NCBI GenBank assembly: GCA_030829155.1 | Contig: JAURBD010000018.1 | Span: 1 to 22,496, forward strand | Length of the DNA stretch: 22,496 bases | Reading direction: 5' to 3' | From: Flavobacteriaceae bacterium | Lineage (GTDB): Bacteria; Bacteroidota; Bacteroidia; Flavobacteriales; Flavobacteriaceae | Part shown: piece by piece, positions 1-7,715 of the stretch | Position numbering within the stretch: the first letter of the stretch is position 1 | How the letters are laid out: each line of letters opens with the position of its first letter | The notes under the pieces: generated by a model | Told to the model about the DNA's origin: nothing | Database searches by the model: none | What the model saw: only the letters and a program-made list of their open reading frames with translations | Made by a program: the position numbers and the translations under genes

Positions 1-199
1 AGTCAACTATTTAGTAGATAAAGAGGAATTGTTACCTGCGTTACGAGAAGCTGTGAAAATTTTAAGTGTTAATGAAGTTGCTACATTTCTTTTCCCATCA
101 TATCTTTGCTATGGATACCAAGGAGATGATGAAAAAGTTGAAATTAATCAGCCCTTACGATTTACAATAAAATTAGTTTCACATTCAGTGAAAAGTTAA
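1..199 (+). CDS. C-terminal end of an FKBP-type peptidyl-prolyl isomerase, probably GldI-like (partial)
   Basis: The window opens inside a gene. Reading from base 2 gives 65 residues ending in TAA at 197-199. They fit the last half of an FKBP domain: an ALREAVKIL helix, then VATFLFPSYLCYGYQG (the strand plus the usual Tyr-Gly loop), then the closing strand LRFTIKLVS. FKBPs catalyse cis-trans isomerisation of prolyl bonds. In gliding Flavobacteriaceae the lipoprotein GldI is an FKBP of this kind and often precedes another isomerase gene, as here. The N-terminus, with any signal peptide and lipobox, lies outside the window, so GldI is an inference from domain type and neighbour. Another FKBP is possible. 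Confidence 0.6.
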   Translation, partial: VNYLVDKEELLPALREAVKILSVNEVATFLFPSYLCYGYQGDDEKVEINQPLRFTIKLVSHSVKS

Positions 200-237
200 A
201 ATTATGCATCTTTGCAACAACAACTTAAATTAATCCA

Positions 238-1317
238 ATGAAAAAAATCACTTTTTTAATTCTTACATCGTTAATTTTAATAGGTTGCGCCTCGCAATAT
301 CCAGATCTAGATTCTGGGCTTTATGCTGATATTGAAACCAACAAAGGATCCATAGTTGTTTCTTTAGAGCTCGAAAAAACACCCATAACAGTTGCAAATT
401 TTGTTTCTCTAAGTGAAGGAGAAAACGAAATGGTTAGTAATAACTTTTTAAATAAAAAATACTATGACGGCATCTTATTCCATAGAGTTATTGAAGACTT
501 TATGATTCAAGGAGGCGACCCAACTGCCACGGGATCGGGTGGACCTGGATATAAATTTAATGATGAAATTAATGAAGAGCTAAGTCATGATAGCCCTGGG
601 GTTTTATCGATGGCAAATGCAGGACCTGGAACCAATGGAAGTCAATTTTTCATTACCCACAAAGCAACTCCATGGTTGGATGGAAAACATACTGTTTTTG
701 GGAAAGTTGTAATTGGACAAAACGTAGTAGACAGTATTGTTCAAAACGATATCATCAAAACAGTAACAATCCTCCGTAAAGGTTCTGAAGCAAAAAACTT
801 TGATGCACCCGGAATTTTTAAAGAACATTTTCAAAAAATAGAGGCTGAAAAAGCTGAAAAAGAAGAAAATCAACAAATCATTAGATTAAATTCACTAGAT
901 AAGTTTGAGGCACAAAAAGCAAAAGCAACAACAACAGCTTCTGGACTTCAATACATTATTACAGAAAATGGAATAGGTCCAAAAGTAACTACTACAAACA
1001 AAGTTAGGGCGCATTATGCTGTTTACTTCGAAGATGGGACTTTACTAGAAACCAGTAAACTAGAAATTGCAGAAGCTTTAGATGCAGTAAACGAGCAACG
1101 AAAAATTGCTAACGCATACCGTCCTATCGAGGCAAATAGTAGCCTAGAGGCTCAAATGATTGAAGGTTTCAAAGAAGGCTTAAGACTTTTGAGAACCGGA
1201 GATAAAGCAACTATTTTTGTTCCCTACGCCCTTGGGTATGGTGTACAAGGAGTGCAAGGTATTCCTCCAAAATCCAATTTAATTTTTGAACTTGAAATTG
1301 TTGAGGTAATTAAGTAA
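238..1317 (+). CDS. Cyclophilin-FKBP fusion peptidyl-prolyl cis-trans isomerase, lipoprotein
   Basis: A 359-residue protein with two different prolyl-isomerase folds in one chain. Residues 1-17 are a lipoprotein signal with lipobox L14-I-G-C17, so it should be anchored in a membrane facing the periplasm or surface. Residues ~28-165 are a cyclophilin domain with the core FHRVIEDFMIQGGD (catalytic Arg is R83), GTNGSQFFIT and WLDGKHTVFG. After a Lys/Glu-rich helical linker (~195-235), residues ~245-359 form an FKBP domain (VRAHYAVYFEDGTLL, then IEGFKEGLRLL, VPYALGYG and a closing FELEIVEVI strand), with an insertion in the middle. It lies 38 nt after the GldI-like gene, so both may act in folding of exported proteins, possibly the gliding/type IX secretion machinery. 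That link is inferred from position only. Confidence 0.92.
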   Translation: MKKITFLILTSLILIGCASQYPDLDSGLYADIETNKGSIVVSLELEKTPITVANFVSLSEGENEMVSNNFLNKKYYDGILFHRVIEDFMIQGGDPTATGSGGPGYKFNDEINEELSHDSPGVLSMANAGPGTNGSQFFITHKATPWLDGKHTVFGKVVIGQNVVDSIVQNDIIKTVTILRKGSEAKNFDAPGIFKEHFQKIEAEKAEKEENQQIIRLNSLDKFEAQKAKATTTASGLQYIITENGIGPKVTTTNKVRAHYAVYFEDGTLLETSKLEIAEALDAVNEQRKIANAYRPIEANSSLEAQMIEGFKEGLRLLRTGDKATIFVPYALGYGVQGVQGIPPKSNLIFELEIVEVIK

Positions 1318-1423
1318 AAAAGATAAAAAGAATAAGTAGAATTGTTCCCACAAAAAAACAAGCACAACCTGTAAAAAAACATCCTGACAAAACATCTTTA
1401 CTTCTTATCATTTCCTCATCCAT
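1310..1423 (-). CDS. Putative 37-aa single-pass membrane microprotein
   Basis: On the minus strand an ATG at 1423 opens 37 codons to TAA at 1310-1312. The product starts with an acidic and polar stretch (MDEEMIRSKD) and then has ~25 almost entirely hydrophobic residues with three cysteines (GCFFTGCACFF, then VGTILLILFIFF). That is the shape of a small tail-anchored or single-pass inner-membrane protein. It fills most of the 165-nt gap and overlaps the last 8 nt of the convergent isomerase gene. A -7-like box (TTATTTTG, one mismatch to TAnnTTTG) ends 5 nt before the ATG, but I see no matching -33 element. I do not recognise a family. AT-rich DNA can produce short hydrophobic frames by chance, so existence is moderately likely and function unknown. 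Confidence 0.42.
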   Translation of the reverse strand: MDEEMIRSKDVLSGCFFTGCACFFVGTILLILFIFFT

Positions 1424-1482
1424 GATTGCAAAATAAGAATAAAATGAGAATAGTTAAAGCTAGTTAACTTTATATAGGTAAA

Positions 1483-2541
1483 ATGAAAATATTGAAAATA
1501 TTTTTGGCACTGAGTTTACTACCTCAAATACTGTTAGTCAATTTATTAAGTCAATACCCTGAAAAAGTAGAACTTTACTTTTCTCAAAAAATATATCCCA
1601 TATTTTTTAATTCAAATCATTTTTTTTTAAAACACATCCCCTTTTCTTTAGGTGATTGTTTGTATTTACTACTCATCATTTTTTTGTTATACTCATTAGT
1701 ATACTGCATTTTAAGATTCAGAAAACTAAACCTAAAAAGCTTAATCAAACTTGGAAGCATTGCCAGTTTAATTTTTTTCATTTTTCAACTCAATTGGGGA
1801 CTCAATTATCACAGAACACCTTTGGGAAAGAAGCTATCTACTCAAAAACATTATTCGGATTCTTTGTTGGTAGATTTAACATGTCAATTTATTTTTTTGA
1901 GTAACAAGCTTCATAATCAATTAAGTGAATCTGACACATTGGCAATTGTTATTCCCTACTCTAAAAAAACAATTATTAAAAAAATAAAAAACAATTACTC
2001 AGACTTGTGGAATAGTTCAATACAAATTCCAAAAGTAAAAGCATCAATTTACAGTTTACCTCTCAGTTATATGGGATATTCAGGATATCTGAATCCTTTT
2101 ACATTAGAAGCTCAGATCAATATGCTAATACCAAAAATCAACCTACCGATAAATATTGCACACGAAATGGCGCATCAGCTAGGATACGCTGCAGAAAATG
2201 AAGCCAATTTTATTGCTCTAGTCAATGTTTTGCAAAACAAGGATCCCTTCTTTAAATATTCTGCTGCTCTTTTTGCGCTAAGGCATTGCTATAGCGATCT
2301 CGTGAAAAGAAACCCAGATCAAGCTAAACTATTGGTTCAAGAATTAAATATTGGTATTTTTAAAAATTTAAAGGAAAATCAAATTTTTTGGGAACAATAC
2401 AAAAATCCATTCGAACCCTTATTCAAGAATTCTTATGACAGTTATTTAAAATTTAATGGACAGGAATCTGGAATTAAAAGTTACAATCAAATTATTGTAT
2501 TATTAGTTGCATTTTACAATGAAAAAAATTTAAATCTTTGA
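1483..2541 (+). CDS. DUF3810 family membrane protein with HExxH metalloprotease-like motif
   Basis: A 352-residue protein matching the DUF3810 family common in Flavobacteriaceae. Three hydrophobic segments fill the first third (~3-24, ~51-76, ~86-104), followed by the characteristic NWGLNYHRTPL just after the third. The remaining ~240 residues should lie on one side of the inner membrane. They contain H227-E-M-A-H231, followed by AENEANF with E238/E240: a gluzincin-like zinc site (HExxH plus a downstream Glu). This suggests a metallopeptidase, but to my knowledge the family has no established substrate. The gene begins 165 nt after the isomerase, and its stop lies 38 nt before the amidohydrolase operon, with which it may be co-transcribed. 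The ATG is preceded by an A-rich stretch, not a Shine-Dalgarno sequence. Confidence 0.85.
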   Translation: MKILKIFLALSLLPQILLVNLLSQYPEKVELYFSQKIYPIFFNSNHFFLKHIPFSLGDCLYLLLIIFLLYSLVYCILRFRKLNLKSLIKLGSIASLIFFIFQLNWGLNYHRTPLGKKLSTQKHYSDSLLVDLTCQFIFLSNKLHNQLSESDTLAIVIPYSKKTIIKKIKNNYSDLWNSSIQIPKVKASIYSLPLSYMGYSGYLNPFTLEAQINMLIPKINLPINIAHEMAHQLGYAAENEANFIALVNVLQNKDPFFKYSAALFALRHCYSDLVKRNPDQAKLLVQELNIGIFKNLKENQIFWEQYKNPFEPLFKNSYDSYLKFNGQESGIKSYNQIIVLLVAFYNEKNLNL

Positions 2542-2557
2542 AATAAAAAAGTGTATC

Positions 2558-2580
2558 TTGAGATGGTAAATCTATCTCAA
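2558..2580 (+). other. Inverted repeat abutting the amidohydrolase start codon
   Basis: TTGAGAT (2558-2564) and ATCTCAA (2574-2580) form a perfect 7-bp stem with a 9-nt loop, and the last stem base is the A of the ATG at 2580. It could be a weak attenuator, a start-occluding hairpin or a protein-binding palindrome. It has no U-tract, so it is not a standard terminator. A chance repeat is possible at this size. Confidence 0.25.
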
Positions 2581-5564
2581 TGAAACCAATTCAATACTTC
2601 TTTACTTTTGTTATCTCTTTTTCTACCCTGGTGGCTCAAGATTATTTTCCTACCAACAAGGGAGTAAAAACTACAAATTCGAAACAAATATTAATTACTG
2701 GAGCAATAGTTCACATTAATCCACTCATGCAATTAGAAAAGGGAATGATTCTAATTAAAAATGGAAGAATAATTGATGTTGGAACTTCAATCGAGATTCC
2801 TAGGAATGCTCTAGTTTACCATTTTGAAGGAAAACATATTTACCCTTCTTTTATAGAATTACATTCAAGTTTTGGGCTTGCTGCTCTCAAAGGTAGCTCA
2901 AGTGGACGAAGAAGTATTCAATATCAAGCAAAAAGAAAAGGATATTATTGGAATGATCATATTCTTGCCGATTACAACAGTCATGATGATTTTAAATATG
3001 ACCCAAAAAAAGCAAAAGAATTACGAGCGTCTGGCTTTGGAGTTGTAAATAGTCACAGAAAAGAGGGAATTCATCGAGGAACAAGTGTACTGGTCTCACT
3101 GAACGATGTTCAAAACAATGGGTATCGAATGCTAAAAGATCGAGCTGCACAACACCTATCTTTTAAAAAAAGTAATACTTCGGGGCAATACTATCCGGGC
3201 TCAATTATGGGAGCTATGGCACTTATCCGTCAAGTTTATCACGATGCCAAATGGTATGCAAACGGAAATGCGAAAAATAAGGATATGGCTTTAGAAGCCG
3301 TGGTCAATAACTCATCTCTCCCTTCAATATTTGAAACTTCCAACAAATTGGATGTCGCTAGGGCTGCTAAAATCGGCTATGAATTCGGGAAAAAATACAT
3401 TATCAAAGCATATGGAAATGAGTACGAACAAATCAATACACTTAAAAAATTAAACCCGCACCTGTTGGTTCCAGTCAATTTTCCTAATGCCTATGATGTT
3501 GATGATCCTTTTTTGGTACAAAAATTATCCTTAAATCAAATGCGGTATTGGAATCAAGCTCCAGCAAATCCTAAAGAAATTGCAAATGCAGGAATTAAAT
3601 TTGCTTTTACATCTAGTGATTTAAAAAACATAAAAGATTTTTTACCAAACATTCGAAAAGCTGTTCAATACGGTTTGTCTCCTGAAAGAGCTCTAGCAGC
3701 ATTAACAACAATTCCTGCTCAATTAATCAATCAAAAAGGGGAAATAGGTGAATTAAGAAAGGGGGCTTTGGCTAATTTAATAATTACCAATGGTCCTGTA
3801 TTCAACAAGGAAACTGAAATTGAACAAAATTGGGTTCAAGGACAACAACACATAATAAAACCCATCCCAGAAAATACAATTGACGGAGAATATGATTTAA
3901 ACATAAAAGACGATTTATACAAACTCGTCATTTCAAAAAGTGAATCCAAGATAAGTGCAAAAATTACTCAAGATTCTACCAAATTAAAAACAGCTACAAA
4001 ATACATTAATGGTTGGTTAACTTTAAGGTTTTCTGATAGTACTAACACAAAATTTGCTCAACTGAAATCCAAAATAAATAATGTAAATAATTTAAAAGGT
4101 GACGGTAATTTCTTCGATGGAGCTTTAATTAACTGGAATGCTGATAAAGTTGAATCAACCCAGCAAAAAAAAGTTGAAATAAAAAATGAGGTTTTACAAA
4201 AAATACTTCCGATTACCTATCCCAATAATGGTTTTGGATATAAAACCCTTCCAACTTCTGAAAACATTCTTTTTGCCAATGTAACTGTTTGGACCAATGA
4301 AGAAGAAGGTATTCTTGAAAATGCAAGTGTTTGGGTTGTTGATGGAAAAATTAAAGCTGTTGGAGATATCAATAATGCTCAAGGAGCAAGAATTATCGAC
4401 GGAACTGGAAAACATTTAACCTCTGGAATTATTGATGAACATTCTCATATAGGTGCTTCCAGTATTAATGAAGGTGGACATAATTCTTCTGCAGAGGTTA
4501 CTATCAAGGATGTAATCAATCCAGACGACATAAACCTCTATCGAAACCTTTCTGGAGGGGTTACCACATTGCAAATCTTACATGGCTCTGCCAACCCAAT
4601 AGGTGGTCGTTCCGCAATTATTAAACCTAAATGGGGAGCAAGTGCAGATGGACTATTATATCCCAATGCAGACCCCTATATAAAATTTGCGCTGGGTGAA
4701 AATGTAAAACAATCCAACTGGCAAAGTTATGGACGTTTTCCTCAAACTAGAATGGGAGTTGAACAGGTTTTTACAGATTATTTTCAAAGAGCAAAAGAAT
4801 ATAAGGCCGCGTGGAGAAAGTACAACAATTCACCAAAAAAAATTAAATCAAAATTGAAGGTACCTCGTTATGACATTGAAATGGAAACGTTGGTTGAAAT
4901 TTTAGACGGAAAACGATTTATATCATGTCATTCCTATGTTCAAAGTGAAATTAATATGCTTATGAAAGTAGCCGATCGTTTTGGGGTCCGAATCAACACC
5001 TTTACCCACATATTAGAGGGATATAAAGTTGCCGATAAAATGAAAGATCACGGTGTAGGTGGGTCAACATTTTCGGATTGGTGGGCATACAAATTTGAAG
5101 TAAATGATGCAATTCCGTACAATGGTGCTATTATGCATAGTCAGGGAGTAACGGTTGCTTTCAACTCTGATGATTCTGAAATGTCCAGAAGATTAAATCA
5201 AGAAGCTGCCAAAGCAGTGAAATACGGAGGAGTATCAGAGGAAGATGCTTGGAAATTTGTGACCTTAAATCCTGCCAAATTACTACACATCGATCACGAG
5301 GTAGGAAGTATTAAAGTAGGTAAATCTGCTGACCTTGTTTTGTGGTCTAATCATCCAATGTCTATTTATAGTGTAGCTGAAAAAACCATGATTGATGGAG
5401 CCATCTATTATGATCTTAATCGAGCAACTGCTCAGGTTGAGGAGATTGCCAAAGAAAAAAATAAATTGATTCAAGACATGCTTTTAGCAAAAAACGGTGG
5501 AGCGCCTACTCAAAAACCAAAACAAAAAAAGATTGTAGAATTCCATTGTGAAACCCTCGATTAA
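2580..5564 (+). CDS. Secreted two-domain amidohydrolase (imidazolonepropionase-like), one active and one degenerate domain
   Basis: A 994-residue exported protein. Residues 1-20 are a Sec signal ending ...STLVAQ. Two amidohydrolase-superfamily domains follow. The N-terminal one (~30-430) has the usual small beta-sandwich start (MILIKNGRIIDVG) and end (ELRKGALANLIIT), but its metal site is lost: the HxH position reads H95-S-S97, and KAYGN stands where a metal His is expected. The C-terminal one (~555-960) keeps a full binuclear or mononuclear set: H621-x-H623 in DEHSHIG, H784 in CHSY, H810 in THILEG and D864/D865 in NSDDSE. It ends with GSIKVGKSADLVLW. Such enzymes hydrolyse amide, lactam or peptide bonds in the periplasm; the substrate cannot be read from sequence. 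The tail (~975-994) is Lys/Gln-rich. The next gene starts 10 nt after the stop. Confidence 0.9.
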   Translation: MKPIQYFFTFVISFSTLVAQDYFPTNKGVKTTNSKQILITGAIVHINPLMQLEKGMILIKNGRIIDVGTSIEIPRNALVYHFEGKHIYPSFIELHSSFGLAALKGSSSGRRSIQYQAKRKGYYWNDHILADYNSHDDFKYDPKKAKELRASGFGVVNSHRKEGIHRGTSVLVSLNDVQNNGYRMLKDRAAQHLSFKKSNTSGQYYPGSIMGAMALIRQVYHDAKWYANGNAKNKDMALEAVVNNSSLPSIFETSNKLDVARAAKIGYEFGKKYIIKAYGNEYEQINTLKKLNPHLLVPVNFPNAYDVDDPFLVQKLSLNQMRYWNQAPANPKEIANAGIKFAFTSSDLKNIKDFLPNIRKAVQYGLSPERALAALTTIPAQLINQKGEIGELRKGALANLIITNGPVFNKETEIEQNWVQGQQHIIKPIPENTIDGEYDLNIKDDLYKLVISKSESKISAKITQDSTKLKTATKYINGWLTLRFSDSTNTKFAQLKSKINNVNNLKGDGNFFDGALINWNADKVESTQQKKVEIKNEVLQKILPITYPNNGFGYKTLPTSENILFANVTVWTNEEEGILENASVWVVDGKIKAVGDINNAQGARIIDGTGKHLTSGIIDEHSHIGASSINEGGHNSSAEVTIKDVINPDDINLYRNLSGGVTTLQILHGSANPIGGRSAIIKPKWGASADGLLYPNADPYIKFALGENVKQSNWQSYGRFPQTRMGVEQVFTDYFQRAKEYKAAWRKYNNSPKKIKSKLKVPRYDIEMETLVEILDGKRFISCHSYVQSEINMLMKVADRFGVRINTFTHILEGYKVADKMKDHGVGGSTFSDWWAYKFEVNDAIPYNGAIMHSQGVTVAFNSDDSEMSRRLNQEAAKAVKYGGVSEEDAWKFVTLNPAKLLHIDHEVGSIKVGKSADLVLWSNHPMSIYSVAEKTMIDGAIYYDLNRATAQVEEIAKEKNKLIQDMLLAKNGGAPTQKPKQKKIVEFHCETLD

Positions 5565-5574
5565 AATATTCCTT

Positions 5575-6867
5575 ATGAAAAATTATATTTACATATTACT
5601 TTTACTACTAAGCTGCACTAAAGGATTTACTCAACAAACACCTGCAGCTAATCAAAACAAATCTATACTTATCCTGGGAGCAACTGCACATATAGGTGAC
5701 GGCAGCCTTATCGAAAATTGTGCTTTAGGTATCCGGGCAGGAAAAATTGTAGAAATAACAACTTCGGATCTTGTGAAAAATCAATACGATAAAACCATAA
5801 ATGCAAAGGGTCAACATCTCTATCCTGGATTTATAGCTGCAAATGCTACCGTTGGAATGGTTGAAATCGATGCCATTCGTCCAACAAATGATCTTAATGA
5901 AATTGGTGAATATTTACCTCATATACGAACAATCATAGCCTATAATGCCGAATCTAAAGTAGTGGAAAGTCTTCGTCCCAATGGAATTTTATCAGCACAG
6001 GTAGTTCCAACACGAGGAGTGATTTGTGGTAGCTCTTCGATTGTTCAGCTCGATGCTTGGAATTGGGAAGATGCTGCATTAAGCATCGATGAAGGATTGC
6101 ACATTAATTGGCCTAGGGCATATCTATCAAGCAGACGAAGTAGAACAACTGACTTGAAGTACAATCAAAAGTCTTATGAAGAAAAAATTAAATCTTTAGG
6201 TGAATTTTTAAAAGAATCACTGGTCTACAACCAAACCCAATCAAAAACAAAACACCTTCCTTTTGCTGCAATGAAAGATGTTTTCTCAGGAAACCAAACC
6301 GTTTATATTCATGCAGATAATCAGAGAGAAATTGTAGATGCAATTCAATTTTTAAAAGAGCATAAGGTCAAAAAAATAGTGTTGGTTGGAGGAAAAGAGG
6401 CACATTTAATAACTAATTTCCTTAAAGAATACGACATTCCTGTTATTGTTTCAAGACCACATCGTTTACCCACACAAGAAGATCAAGACATAAAGCTTCC
6501 TTTCAAAATGGCTAAAATCCTTATGGATGCAGGATTAACAATTACCATAGATGTAAGTGGAAGAATGGAAAGGATGAATACACGTAATTTACCATTTTAT
6601 GCAGGAACTTTTGCTGCCTATGGTGTACCAAAAGAAAAAGCGGTTGAATTAATCACATTGAATGCAGCTAAAATTCTTGGGGTAGAAGAACGTTTAGGCA
6701 GTCTGACTGTGGGGAAAGATGCAACCTTATTCCTGTCATTAGGGGATGCTCTTGACATGAGGACAAACCAATTAACCCATGCATTCATCGGTGGTAAAAA
6801 CATTTCCTTAGAAACACATCAAACTGAACTTTGGAAACGTTACATGGAAAAGTATTCAAGGAAATAA
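5575..6867 (+). CDS. Exported amidohydrolase-like protein lacking metal ligands
   Basis: A 430-residue protein from the ATG at 5575. A longer frame from GTG at 5548 would overlap the upstream gene and put residues before the signal, so I chose the ATG. The N-terminus is a signal peptide, either lipoprotein type (LLLLSC) or cleaved near GFTQQ. The body has the amidohydrolase layout (AGKIVEI, QHLYPGFIAANATVG, ITLNAAKILGVEERLGSLTVGKDATLFLS), but the HxH signature is N90-A-T92 and the late Asp region reads TIDVSGRMERM. One candidate ligand survives in YIHADN. It resembles the inactive N-terminal half of the preceding protein more than its active half. It is probably a non-catalytic partner or divergent hydrolase; the close coupling with the upstream gene supports a shared complex. 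Confidence 0.85.
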   Translation: MKNYIYILLLLLSCTKGFTQQTPAANQNKSILILGATAHIGDGSLIENCALGIRAGKIVEITTSDLVKNQYDKTINAKGQHLYPGFIAANATVGMVEIDAIRPTNDLNEIGEYLPHIRTIIAYNAESKVVESLRPNGILSAQVVPTRGVICGSSSIVQLDAWNWEDAALSIDEGLHINWPRAYLSSRRSRTTDLKYNQKSYEEKIKSLGEFLKESLVYNQTQSKTKHLPFAAMKDVFSGNQTVYIHADNQREIVDAIQFLKEHKVKKIVLVGGKEAHLITNFLKEYDIPVIVSRPHRLPTQEDQDIKLPFKMAKILMDAGLTITIDVSGRMERMNTRNLPFYAGTFAAYGVPKEKAVELITLNAAKILGVEERLGSLTVGKDATLFLSLGDALDMRTNQLTHAFIGGKNISLETHQTELWKRYMEKYSRK

Positions 6868-6871
6868 ACAA

Positions 6872-7672
6872 ATGAAACATATTTCGAGTGCTCAAAACCC
6901 CAAGATAAAAAACCTAAAAGCTTTACAAGAAAAACCAAAAAAAAGAAGACAAAACAATCAATTTGTCATCGAAGGTATTAAAGAGATTCAATATGCAATT
7001 CATGCCGGTTATCAAGTAGAGGAACTTTATTTTTCCGAAGAATATAGTGTCCGAAAAACAAAACTTTTAGCGCAAAAACTGATGAATTTAAATGTTGAGC
7101 TTTATCAAGTTGCCAAACCTTTATTTAAATCCTTATGTTATCGAGACAATACCACAGAAGCACTGGGGATTGCAAAAAAAAAAGAACACAGCCTCCACAC
7201 ACTTCAATTAAAAAAAAATCCACTTATTTTAATTGCTGAATCCCCCGAAAAACCGGGGAATATTGGAGCTTTGGCAAGAACTGTAGATGCTGGAAAATTT
7301 GATGCACTGATCATTACAGATCCAAAAACTGACTTATATAATCCGAACGTAATTCGATCCAGTGTAGGTTGTATCTTTTCAATACCAATAGCTTTAACAA
7401 CAAATGAGGAAGTTTTTTCATTTTTAAAATCAAAAAAAATAAAGCTTTACAGTGCCACGTTATCCCAAAAAGCTAAACCCTACACACAAGAAGATTATAC
7501 CTCAGCCACCGCAATAGCTGTAGGGAAAGAAAATACAGGCCTTTCAGAAAGTTGGTGTAATCAAAGTGATCATTATATCATAATCCCTATGAAAGGGGTA
7601 AATGATTCGCTAAATGTATCTGTAGCAGCTGGAATTATTCTTTTTGAAGCAATTCGTCAAAGAAATTTATAA
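6872..7672 (+). CDS. TrmH/SpoU-family RNA 2'-O-methyltransferase
   Basis: A 266-residue SPOUT methyltransferase that uses S-adenosylmethionine to methylate ribose 2'-OH groups in rRNA or tRNA. Residues 1-100 are the basic substrate-binding domain of this group (SAQNPKIKNLKALQEKPKKRR, then FVIEGIKEI). The catalytic knot has motif 1 at N130-IGALARTVDAG, motif 2 in NPNVIRSSVGCIFSIPI, and motif 3 in AVGKENTGLSESW followed by IPMKGVNDSLNVSVAAGI (N244, N248). Length is typical. It starts 4 nt after the amidohydrolase-like gene, so it is translated from the same message, though a functional link is not evident. The exact target nucleotide cannot be predicted. Confidence 0.93.
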   Translation: MKHISSAQNPKIKNLKALQEKPKKRRQNNQFVIEGIKEIQYAIHAGYQVEELYFSEEYSVRKTKLLAQKLMNLNVELYQVAKPLFKSLCYRDNTTEALGIAKKKEHSLHTLQLKKNPLILIAESPEKPGNIGALARTVDAGKFDALIITDPKTDLYNPNVIRSSVGCIFSIPIALTTNEEVFSFLKSKKIKLYSATLSQKAKPYTQEDYTSATAIAVGKENTGLSESWCNQSDHYIIIPMKGVNDSLNVSVAAGIILFEAIRQRNL

Positions 7673-7715
7673 GATATTTGTGGAAGCTTAATTTGTTTCC
7701 GTAATTTACTCTTAG

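Noticed and set aside
604..876. 90-residue minus-strand frame within the isomerase gene
   Set aside because: Fully antisense to conserved cyclophilin sequence, with an F-rich shadow composition.
5548..5574. GTG at 5548 as start of the second amidohydrolase-like gene
   Set aside because: It would overlap the previous gene and place extra residues before a good signal peptide; the ATG at 5575 fits better.
7673..7715. Promoter for rsh in the 43-nt gap
   Set aside because: TTTG-like pieces are present, but none pair at 19-21 nt with a TAnnTTTG box; read-through from upstream is as likely.
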